Made by a program: the position numbers and the translations under genes. A DNA stretch of 64,000 bases from Acidobacteriota bacterium (lineage in GTDB: Bacteria > Acidobacteriota > Terriglobia > Acidiferrales > UBA7541): positions 1 through 64,000 of the forward strand of contig QHYZ01000064.1 of NCBI GenBank assembly GCA_003225295.1, in the 5' to 3' direction. Below the pieces are notes generated by a model, which ran no database searches, had not been told where the DNA came from, and worked only from the letters and a program-made list of their open reading frames with translations. Below, piece by piece: positions 9,572-17,270 of this stretch. How positions within the stretch are numbered: position 1 is the first letter of the stretch; each line of letters begins with the position of its first letter.

Positions 9572-11164
9572 CTAGCCCAAGTGCAGGAGTTTGGCCTCCG
9601 TGACGGCCGGAATCGCACGGATTGGACCAAGGATCGAAGCCGACACCTCGCCGTCGACGCGAACAAGGGAAATGGCATCGGCCCCGCGTTGGGCATCACG
9701 GCGTCCGAGTGCGAAGGTAGCGATATTGACGCCGAGCTTGCCTAGCGTGCTTCCAATCTGGCCGATGACGCCAGGTTCGTCGCGGTTTCTCAAGTAGAGA
9801 ATTGTGCCCTCCAGCAGAGCTTCCAGCGGAATCCCTTCGATCTGCAGCACTCGCGGCGAGCCGTCATGCAGTACTGTACCTTCGACTGTAAATCCTGGCG
9901 CTGCTCCGGTTTTTTCGGGCAGCGCGGAGACTTCCAGCGTGTTCGGGAAGCCGTGTTCGCGCCTGCGAGTCTCTTCTTCCACGATCAAGCCTCTTGCGGC
10001 TGCCACCGCCGGCGCGTTGACAACGTTCACCTTTTCGTCCAGCACGACGTTGAGCACCCCCGCTAATATCGCGCTGCGAAGCAGATGCGTGCCCACTTCA
10101 GCCACTTCGCCTGCATACCGAATACGAATCCGCGCCGGCCTGGACGCCGCCGCCTGCGAAACCAGCGAGCCGAGTCGCTCTGCCAATTCCAGGTACGGCC
10201 GCACGCGCCGGTACTGGTCCGCTGACAGCGCCGGCAGGTTCACGGCGTTACGAATGATTCCCTCCGCTAGGTAATCCTTGATCTGAACGGCTACCTGTGT
10301 GCCGACCTCTTCTTGCGCTTCCGCCGTCGAGCCCGCCACGTGCGGCGTGGCAATCACATTCGGGAGCCCCACGAGCGGCGAATTCGTCGGCGGCTCCTCC
10401 ATAAACACGTCCAGCGCTGCTCCCGCGAATTTCCCGCTCCTCAAGGCGTCCGCCAGGGCCGCTTCGTCAATCAGCTCTCCACGCGCGGTATTGATCACTC
10501 GCGCCCCTTTTTTCATCTTCTGGATGGTGGCGGCGTTAATGAGATTCTGAGTCGCCGGGCTGAGCGCGGTATGTAGCGAAACGAAGTCGCTTTCCGCCAG
10601 CAGCTTTTCCAGAGGCACCAGTTCGACGGAAATCTCGTGCGCCGCTGCCTCACTGATGTACGGGTCATACGCCAGCACGCGCATGTCAAAGGCCTCAGCG
10701 CGCACGGCGACTTCGCTGCCAATTCGCCCCAGACCGATCAAGCCGAGAGTCTTACCTCGCACTTCCGTTCCCGCGGCGGATGACTTTTCCCAGCGTCCCT
10801 CGTGAATGGCTTTGTCCAATCGCGGCACCTGGCGCGCCAAGGCCAAAAGCAGCGCAAAGGTATGCTCCGCAACGCTGATGGCGTTTCCCCCGGGCGTACT
10901 CATGACCAGCACCCCGCGCTTGGTGGCTTCGTCCAAGTCGATGTTATCCACGCCCACGCCCGCGCGGCCTACGGCGCGCAATTTCTTCGCCCGGTCCAGC
11001 AATTCCGCAGTGACCTTCGTTGCGCTGCGCACAATCAGAGCATCCGCATCGGCGATCTCCGCGTTTAGAGTATCCTTGGTGGCAAGCACGATGTTCCAGC
11101 CGGGCTGCTCCTTTAGCAGGTGCACGCCCCGATCGCTGATTTTGTCCGCGACGACAACTTTCAT
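9572..11164 (-). CDS. serA: D-3-phosphoglycerate dehydrogenase
   Basis: Catalyses NAD-dependent oxidation of 3-phosphoglycerate to 3-phosphohydroxypyruvate, the first step of phosphorylated serine synthesis in the cytosol. At 530 residues it is the long form. It has a substrate-binding domain split around a Rossmann domain (GLGRIGS near residues 144-150), catalytic Arg in NTARGEL (about 228), Glu in VFMEEPP (about 257) and His in ATPHVAGST (about 275). An intervening ASB domain (about 320-450) and a C-terminal ACT domain (LYLRNRDEPGVIGQIG, about 455-530) suggest feedback control by serine. The ATG at 11164 gives MKVVVADK, the usual start. It is divergent from the YqeY-like gene. Confidence 0.96.
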   Translation of the reverse strand: MKVVVADKISDRGVHLLKEQPGWNIVLATKDTLNAEIADADALIVRSATKVTAELLDRAKKLRAVGRAGVGVDNIDLDEATKRGVLVMSTPGGNAISVAEHTFALLLALARQVPRLDKAIHEGRWEKSSAAGTEVRGKTLGLIGLGRIGSEVAVRAEAFDMRVLAYDPYISEAAAHEISVELVPLEKLLAESDFVSLHTALSPATQNLINAATIQKMKKGARVINTARGELIDEAALADALRSGKFAGAALDVFMEEPPTNSPLVGLPNVIATPHVAGSTAEAQEEVGTQVAVQIKDYLAEGIIRNAVNLPALSADQYRRVRPYLELAERLGSLVSQAAASRPARIRIRYAGEVAEVGTHLLRSAILAGVLNVVLDEKVNVVNAPAVAAARGLIVEEETRRREHGFPNTLEVSALPEKTGAAPGFTVEGTVLHDGSPRVLQIEGIPLEALLEGTILYLRNRDEPGVIGQIGSTLGKLGVNIATFALGRRDAQRGADAISLVRVDGEVSASILGPIRAIPAVTEAKLLHLG

Positions 11165-11326
11165 GAGGCCTGGTCATCTCCTGCGGGTTCTTCCGGCACT
11201 TTACGAGCAATCCAAAGTAGCGAGCCAATCGCGCGCTGTCAAATAAGTACGGCTCAGGCCGCTGCTAGAAGCTCCTTCGCGGCGGATTTCCCGGTCTGCT
11301 ATATTCAAGGGAGCGAGGAGCTGCAG

Positions 11327-11782
11327 ATGAGTCTTGCCGAAAAAATCCAGAAGGACCTGGTCGACGCCATGCGCGCCAAAGACGAATTGCGCCTCAGCGT
11401 CCTCAGAGGAATCAAGGCGGCCATCAAGCACAAAGAAGTCGAAAAGATCCGCACACTCGACGAGGCCGAGTCCATTCAGATTCTGCAAACGCTCGTAAAG
11501 CAGCGCAAGGAATCGATCGAGCAGTTCACCAGAGGCAACCGCCCGGAACTTGCCGGCAAAGAAACCAAAGAGCTGGCCATCATCGAGTCTTACCTTCCGG
11601 CTAGCGCCAGTGAGGCCGAAATGGATGCGGCGGTCACCAAGGCGATCTCCGAATCCGGTGCGAATTCCATCAAGCAAATGGGCGCGGTTGTGAAGGCCGC
11701 CAAAGCAACTCTGGAGGGCAAGGCCGTTGATGGCAAGGTCCTCAGCGATCGCGTGCGCGACCGCCTCTCGAAACTGGGCTGA
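11327..11782 (+). CDS. GatB/YqeY-domain protein
   Basis: A 151-residue helical protein with the whole YqeY family sequence: MSLAEKIQKDLVDAMRAKDE at the start, LRLSVLRGIKAAI, then KQRKESIEQF and a C-terminal segment resembling the tail domain of GatB (ISESGANSIKQMGAVVKA, VDGKVLSDRVRDRL). The family is linked to tRNA-dependent amidotransferase by homology, but the role of stand-alone YqeY proteins is not established. The ATG at 11327 has GAGGAG seven bases upstream. An open frame extends further 5' but lacks family similarity. Confidence 0.9.
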   Translation: MSLAEKIQKDLVDAMRAKDELRLSVLRGIKAAIKHKEVEKIRTLDEAESIQILQTLVKQRKESIEQFTRGNRPELAGKETKELAIIESYLPASASEAEMDAAVTKAISESGANSIKQMGAVVKAAKATLEGKAVDGKVLSDRVRDRLSKLG

Positions 11783-11804
11783 GAATTCGCAGCATTCATA
11801 CGGT

Positions 11805-12443
11805 ATGCCGCTCCCGGAAACCATCACGATGCGCTTCACGGAAGAGGACGCCGGCTATGTGACGGTGCGGCCGGTCGTGAAGCAAACGTTTCGCCTTGCC
11901 GAGCTTGCCGACATGGTCGTGAGCGTGACGGGCAAGAATGTCTCGCGTGTTCAGCAGATTTTCCGCGCCGGCACAGTGGTTTATAACGGTTATCGTTACT
12001 GGTGGGACGGCTTCGCTGGTGACGAAAACGAAATCACGGGAGTCCTTGCACTCTTTCCCGATGACGATCCCTCACGTCTTTTCCACCCTGCTCAAGTAAC
12101 CTCCATCACTCTTGAAATCGGCGGTGGGACTCAGCGCTCCCTGGTTGACGTCGCGCGCCGCGAAGCGTCGGCAAAGAAACTGTTTCACAAGCGCAGTCCC
12201 TGGGAGATATTGCTCAAAGCAGCTCAAGATTCGACGCCGCGCTACGAGAGGTACTCGCACGCAGAACGCGCCGACGTCTATCGTGTGCACCTCTCTTCCG
12301 AGATAGCCGCCTCGCTCTTGAAGCAAGTACTGGACGTTTCACCGCGTGCTCTGCAGAAGAAATTGACAGCCCGGCAGCCGCCCGCTGCCATGCTATTCTT
12401 TGTCCCCCGTAAGAATTCTGTTGGGGCAGAATCTCCCCCATAG
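11805..12443 (+). CDS. conserved hypothetical protein
   Basis: About 212 residues, no signal peptide or membrane segment, family not recognised. The N-terminal third has FRLAELADMVVSVTGKNVSRVQQIFRAG, which reads like a helical, possibly S4-like or nucleic-acid-binding segment, followed by VVYNGYRYWWDGF. The middle is basic (RREASAKKLFHKRSPWEIL). It starts 22 bp after the yqeY-like stop and ends just before the DoxX gene, so the three may be co-transcribed. An internal ATG at 11829 (MRFTEED) is an alternative start. Confidence 0.65.
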   Translation: MPLPETITMRFTEEDAGYVTVRPVVKQTFRLAELADMVVSVTGKNVSRVQQIFRAGTVVYNGYRYWWDGFAGDENEITGVLALFPDDDPSRLFHPAQVTSITLEIGGGTQRSLVDVARREASAKKLFHKRSPWEILLKAAQDSTPRYERYSHAERADVYRVHLSSEIAASLLKQVLDVSPRALQKKLTARQPPAAMLFFVPRKNSVGAESPP

Positions 12444-12456
12444 GATGGGAATCGCG

Positions 12457-12960
12457 ATGATTCTTCCTTCCAGTGCCGACACGCGGAACAGCTATTCACT
12501 GGCCCTGCTGCGCATCGGTGTAGGTATTCTTTTTGTGATTTTCGGCCAATACAAGGTTTTCGGCACAACATTTACTCTTCACGGCGGCTTTCAATTCTGG
12601 ATCAACAAATTCCTCGAGGGAGGCGCTTACCCTTTCATGGCGCCCATTCTCCGTGGCTTTGTCCTTCCGCACGCTACGAGCATCGCCTTCCTGGTAGCGT
12701 ACGGCGAATTGGCCATCGGGCTCGGGCTCGTTCTGGGCGTCTTGGTGCGTTCCGCAAGCTTCTGCGGTCTCCTCTTGATGCTCACCATGCTCTTCTCTTC
12801 GGACTATCCCGGTGCGGGAGCGCCCTTCTGGCAATACTTCGGCGCAAGCCTGAGTCATTCAGTGTTCGCGCTCTGCTTCGCCGCGTTTCTAACCGGGCGC
12901 GCGGACTCCATGTGGTCATTGAAAGCGCTGCGGAAAAATCAAGCGAGCGCAAGTGGATGA
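12457..12960 (+). CDS. DoxX family membrane protein
   Basis: About 167 residues with four predicted transmembrane helices (ALLRIGVGILFVIFGQYKV, HATSIAFLVAYGELAIGLGL, SFCGLLLMLTMLF, SHSVFALCFAAFLTG) and the DoxX pattern of a helical bundle with a conserved Gly/Glu in helix 2 (YGELAIGLG). The family is associated with quinone or thiosulfate oxidation and oxidative stress, but no specific substrate can be assigned. Start: ATG at 12457 with AGGATGGGAA upstream; an ATG at 12445 lies just after the preceding stop. It is convergent with the DUF3857 gene, whose stop lies 6 bp away. Confidence 0.85.
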   Translation: MILPSSADTRNSYSLALLRIGVGILFVIFGQYKVFGTTFTLHGGFQFWINKFLEGGAYPFMAPILRGFVLPHATSIAFLVAYGELAIGLGLVLGVLVRSASFCGLLLMLTMLFSSDYPGAGAPFWQYFGASLSHSVFALCFAAFLTGRADSMWSLKALRKNQASASG

Positions 12961-12965
12961 TGAGA

Positions 12966-15002
12966 TCAGTGAGCCGCAGGTTTTAGCACTGCGGTATTCC
13001 GTTCGTCGCCGGCAATGACGCGATAGAGCTTCTTCAGGTCCTCGACCTTGCCAAGCGGCACGCTCAACTCTTTCACTTCAAACGTCCGGGTATACTTCAG
13101 GGTGTTCCCGTTCACTTCCGTTTTACTGTGGTAGCTCGCGAAACTATAGTCCGCGTTCACCGGCGGTGGCAGGTCGTCAACCTCGTAACCCGCCGGCAGC
13201 GCGATCTCAATGGTGTCCGTGTTCTTCATCGGCCCATCGAATTCCACGGGGTACATGCGTGGCTCCTTTTTCTCCAGAAGATCGCTGGAATTGGAGCCCA
13301 GGACCCGGGGCCGCACCAAGAGCAGGTTCCCAGCGGTCTTGGCATAATTTTGTGCGACCAAGGAATACTGGTATCCGAATGGCTGGTCCAGTTGATTCAA
13401 GTTGGAAAAAGACGCTTTGGTAAGTTGAAACGCGGAAAGTGAGTGAGAGATCATACTCTCAATGAACTTGACCCGGTCTGCATCTTTGGTGACCGATTTG
13501 AGACTTGCACGCTGCTGCGTCCCATAATCACCGTTGCGTTGTTCAACAAAATCGCCGCTCAATGTTCCATTGGGAGCCAGCATCAGCTTCGCCGTCCGCA
13601 CAACCCCATTTAACGCGGCGGGCAGTTGAGGGAGCATTATCAGCTCGCCGCCGTCCGCGGTGACAAGCAAAGCGTAGCTTTCCTGCAATTCACCTCGCAG
13701 GTGCCCGAACGGCGTAAATTCATCGGTGGGATCGAAAATGAGCAGGCGGCCCAATTTCGGATGAGCAATAATCATGTGCAGGGACGGATCGTTTAGCTGG
13801 TCAGGCAAGCGGATGGCCAGAATGACGTGGTCAAACCATCGCGTGGCGGGAGTGGCTGGAGTGATGGTGCCGCGTTCCGTATTGATGACCACATAATAAG
13901 ACTCCACGCCAATTTCGTTCAGCATGGTGCCGAAGAGCGTGGCTTTATCCTTGCAGTCTCCATATTTGTGAAGGAAGACTTCGGGGGCGGGATGCGGCTG
14001 CCAGCCTCCAATCCCAAGCTGGATGGCCACGTAGCGGATATCTTTCTGCATGAATTGCGCCAGCACCCTCATCTTGGCGAGGGTTGTCGGAGCATTTGCG
14101 GTGATCTCCGCGGTCTTTTTCTTGATTTCCGGAGAAGCCTCCCGCCTCCCGTTGGTCAGGCTGGTCTCCCATTTCCCCATGGCCTTCCAGTCTGCGAATC
14201 CATTGTTCTGCCCACCGGCGCTGCCAAACAATGAAACAATCATGACCCCGGCGATACCCTGCCAGGGGGGCATTCCGCCCTCCGGCTTGATGGCTTTGAT
14301 ATCATTTACTACCCATTGCCACTGGCCGGCCCCGCCGGAAGCCGTCACTTCGGGATGATTCAGCCAAACGGCCTTGTACTCCCATCCTGCCGGGAGCTGG
14401 AGGGAATAATGCGCCTCTCGAACTGGCACTTCCACTTTTTGGAATGCCCAAACATCCTGCATGACGTAGGGGCGCAATTCCTGCTCAATCTCGTAACCGA
14501 CGATATTGCCGGGATCCGCGGCCGGAATCGTCAGAATCTTGGACTTGAGATCGGTCATCAATTCCCCGTTTTGCACGCCCAATAGGGCCGTCTCGATGGC
14601 CTCTTTCTCTTTCACCTCGTAGTCCTTTCCCTGCGAGGGAATACACCAGCCATGGAGATTGTTGATTTTTGTCTCGGCATCGAAATCCGCGCGGAATGTG
14701 CCGTAATGCCGGCCATCGGGGCGTAGGATTTTATAGACCCGGCGTTCCACTTTTTTTATTTTTCCATTGGACTGGACACTGAGCGTGTCTTCGGAGTAGA
14801 GCAGCACGGCGTTTGTCTTTTCGTCGTGTTCCGGAAGAGCTGCATTTGCAGCTGCGTGCATCCATTGAGGAGCATCGGCGCATCGAGCGGCAGGGATCGT
14901 CACCAGAAGAGAAAGGAACAGCCCGGCAAGGTACGGTACTCGTCGGACGCGCCTAATTTCCTCCCGGGGTGCCCATCGGTAGCAACACGATTTGTTGGTC
15001 AT
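12966..15002 (-). CDS. DUF3857 / transglutaminase-like protein (cysteine intact)
   Basis: About 678 residues, probably exported: a hydrophobic stretch VPYLAGLFLSLLVTIPAARC lies after a basic N-terminus. An N-terminal DUF3857 beta-rich domain (about residues 60-250) is followed by a transglutaminase-like core. The core's catalytic Cys is in YGDCKDKATLFG (near residue 350) and its His in RWFDHVILAI (about 45 residues later). A C-terminal beta-sandwich completes the protein. Family members are thought to act on peptides or polysaccharides in the periplasm, but no reaction is proven. The ATG at 15002 has AAGGAG upstream, and the gene overlaps the end of the upstream paralogue by 50 bp, so the two are translationally linked. 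Confidence 0.9.
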   Translation of the reverse strand: MTNKSCCYRWAPREEIRRVRRVPYLAGLFLSLLVTIPAARCADAPQWMHAAANAALPEHDEKTNAVLLYSEDTLSVQSNGKIKKVERRVYKILRPDGRHYGTFRADFDAETKINNLHGWCIPSQGKDYEVKEKEAIETALLGVQNGELMTDLKSKILTIPAADPGNIVGYEIEQELRPYVMQDVWAFQKVEVPVREAHYSLQLPAGWEYKAVWLNHPEVTASGGAGQWQWVVNDIKAIKPEGGMPPWQGIAGVMIVSLFGSAGGQNNGFADWKAMGKWETSLTNGRREASPEIKKKTAEITANAPTTLAKMRVLAQFMQKDIRYVAIQLGIGGWQPHPAPEVFLHKYGDCKDKATLFGTMLNEIGVESYYVVINTERGTITPATPATRWFDHVILAIRLPDQLNDPSLHMIIAHPKLGRLLIFDPTDEFTPFGHLRGELQESYALLVTADGGELIMLPQLPAALNGVVRTAKLMLAPNGTLSGDFVEQRNGDYGTQQRASLKSVTKDADRVKFIESMISHSLSAFQLTKASFSNLNQLDQPFGYQYSLVAQNYAKTAGNLLLVRPRVLGSNSSDLLEKKEPRMYPVEFDGPMKNTDTIEIALPAGYEVDDLPPPVNADYSFASYHSKTEVNGNTLKYTRTFEVKELSVPLGKVEDLKKLYRVIAGDERNTAVLKPAAH

Positions 15003-16923
15003 CTCCACTCCTTACGGACTGATAGAAATTACGCAGCGCAAGGTAATATTTTTGTTCCAGGAAAGTTAGGTCACTTCTGAGATGCCGTTCCAGATGAAGA
15101 GAGCCTTTGTCATTTTCGATCTTCATGCTGTAGGCCACGACTCTTGCGTCGGTGTTTTGCGGTTGCGGCACACTGCTTACTTGCCAACCGAGGGGCAGCC
15201 CAATGCGAACATCATCGGTTTTCTCGTACTGGAAACGAAAGTACAGCGGATGGACCCTGGTGGAATGCTCCAACATGTGTTTTTCAGGGCCGCTGAATAA
15301 GCCCACAGGCAACAGCGCACGCTTTCCCGCGCCGGAAACCCAGCCGGGAACCTTCAAGGAGTATTCGGCCACGAGCGTCAGCGTGGAGCTCGTCCATTCC
15401 GGCTTGTTGGTGAGTTCGACTTCGATCCCCGCAGGAACGATTTCCTTCACGTAGTCTTCCAGGAGCTTCTTCGAGTGGGCTTCGTCCTCGTTGCGCTCTG
15501 CAACTCTCCGCCACAGCGCCTCCAGACCCGTGAAGGTAACCGTGAGCTTACCTTCGAGCGACCCGTCCGAGGTTAGATTCAAATCCGCCTTGCGCACAAT
15601 TTGCGATGCCGAACTCTCGGGTAACGCGGTGGTTACCCAGGTGCCGCCATCTTTGTCCAGCTTCAAGCCCACGGTACCCGCTTCCGCCCAGGGCAAGAGG
15701 CCGAATGGCGCAAACGCCGAGCCGGGATCGAAATACATATCCTTGCCGTTCAACTTCACCAGCACAACGTTGGTGTTGAGGTCCCGGGTTCTCATAATAT
15801 TGGGTTTGAAGAAATGATCATCGCGGGTGGCGATCCTGACCGGAGACGCGTCGAACCCGCCCGCGCGCGCAAGTCCCAGAAATAACCAGGTGATCTGATA
15901 ACCGTCGCCATAGCCCCGCTTCCAGACATCCTCGACGTTGTTGATCTCTTTTTCCTTGGCGCGCTTCTGTTCCTGTTCGGTTTTTTCGATTTCGTAAGAA
16001 GTGTTACGGATTTTCTGGACGCGCGCATAGATTTTCTGCAATTTGACATCCGGTGAATCACTGGGGGAAATAATCTCCGCGACGGCTTGTTCCATGGCCT
16101 TGCGTTTATTGACGAAATTCTCGGCCACGTCGCACATCTTTTTTCCCTGCTTTTTCCAGAACTTTTCCGGCTCTTTTTCGAACCCATCTTCGCTGTAAAC
16201 GAAATCCACACGGAACCTCATCGCGCCTTGCGGTGGCATGTCGTCTTCCTCTTGAAACGCAGGAATGTCTTGCACCTCCATGTGAATCAACTTGGCGTCA
16301 TTCGACGGCGGCTTGGTGCCTTCCGGCAAGCCGTTGGGCCAGCTCCATTGGAGGGCCCACTCGGCATAGGGCTTGAGCGTGAATTTGGCGCTCTTGCTGA
16401 ACAAGTCGTCGCTCAATACCCAGTTCGAATTGAAGACGTAGTATTCCGCGAAGTCGATCATGTAATGGTATTCAATGATGCTGCCCGGCTGTACATCGGA
16501 GAGTGTGAAGGTCTTGGCCAGATACTTGATGCCGCGAGCTTTGACAATTTCTTTTTCGTAGACTTTGCCGTCAAAGTTGACGATCGAGCCGTCGGGCCGA
16601 ATGGTGCGGGCCCGAATGCTATGAATGTCCCATTGGCCCTTGACCAGAGGGATTTCCACGTTGGCGTACTTACGGCCTTCTTCGGTGAATATTTTTTCCC
16701 GCACATAATTGTATTCATGGGGCGTTCGAACCGAACTGTCGTCCCGGTCAACCTGACGGTAGAGAATGATGGCCGGAGCGCCAGGCGCTTTTGGCTCGCC
16801 GGTCATTTTGAGCTCTTCGGGCAAGATGGGCTGCCATTCGTCGCCGGCACTTACCGGCTGGGCGCGTCTCACGGCAGCCCCCAATAGCAACAGAGCGAGC
16901 ACCAACAGGCGGCGAGAGCTCAA
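14953..16923 (-). CDS. DUF3857 / degenerate transglutaminase-like protein
   Basis: 656 residues, paralogous in layout to the gene at 12966-15002: signal peptide (LLVLALLLLGAAVRRAQPVSA), DUF3857 domain, transglutaminase-like core and C-terminal beta-rich domain. The catalytic position reads YGDGYQITWLFLG near residue 341. A Gly codon (GGT, plus strand 15901-15903) replaces the Cys, and the region of the expected His reads LNTNVVLVKL. The core is therefore predicted to be catalytically dead. The start is TTG at 16923, chosen because GGGAGG sits seven bases upstream and the signal peptide follows directly. It is the first gene of a two-gene unit and probably a partner or scaffold for the active copy; that is inference. 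Confidence 0.88.
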   Translation of the reverse strand: MSSRRLLVLALLLLGAAVRRAQPVSAGDEWQPILPEELKMTGEPKAPGAPAIILYRQVDRDDSSVRTPHEYNYVREKIFTEEGRKYANVEIPLVKGQWDIHSIRARTIRPDGSIVNFDGKVYEKEIVKARGIKYLAKTFTLSDVQPGSIIEYHYMIDFAEYYVFNSNWVLSDDLFSKSAKFTLKPYAEWALQWSWPNGLPEGTKPPSNDAKLIHMEVQDIPAFQEEDDMPPQGAMRFRVDFVYSEDGFEKEPEKFWKKQGKKMCDVAENFVNKRKAMEQAVAEIISPSDSPDVKLQKIYARVQKIRNTSYEIEKTEQEQKRAKEKEINNVEDVWKRGYGDGYQITWLFLGLARAGGFDASPVRIATRDDHFFKPNIMRTRDLNTNVVLVKLNGKDMYFDPGSAFAPFGLLPWAEAGTVGLKLDKDGGTWVTTALPESSASQIVRKADLNLTSDGSLEGKLTVTFTGLEALWRRVAERNEDEAHSKKLLEDYVKEIVPAGIEVELTNKPEWTSSTLTLVAEYSLKVPGWVSGAGKRALLPVGLFSGPEKHMLEHSTRVHPLYFRFQYEKTDDVRIGLPLGWQVSSVPQPQNTDARVVAYSMKIENDKGSLHLERHLRSDLTFLEQKYYLALRNFYQSVRSGDDQQIVLLPMGTPGGN

Positions 16924-17270
16924 AATAAGCCTCCCATTTGGAACGGGCAGATATGCAGAATTCGACGGAAGGCGGGAAAGGAGGCGGACCTTGCACCTCG
17001 GAGAATTGACCGCCCGGCGGTCATCGGTAGCATTGACGCATTCGCGGTGGCCCGCGAAGTGCGGCGGTCCCGTCCCATGAACATTGTTGCTGACCTGAGC
17101 AACGTATACCGCCGGACATTACAAGGATGCTATCGCCCTGTCAATAGAGCTGGGAAAACCGCTTCCCCGTCGAGCGGCGAGGATTCTCTTCCCCACCTCG
17201 CTCACCTGCGGCATAATCCCCCCGCACAGGGCAGTATTGCGATCCGCTTCCGCCAAATGGGGAGGATTCA
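16924..17270. other. divergent intergenic region with 15-bp palindrome
   Basis: About 347 bp between the divergent DUF3857 and OPT genes, so it should hold both promoters. The clearest element is a palindrome at 17008-17022, GACCGCC-C-GGCGGTC, with perfect 7-bp arms. No promoter boxes stood out well enough to call. Confidence 0.4.

Noticed and set aside
9461-9745. Short frame starting ATGAAAAAAGG near the serA stop codon
   Set aside because: It runs into the serA coding strand in antisense and shows no similarity to anything I know.
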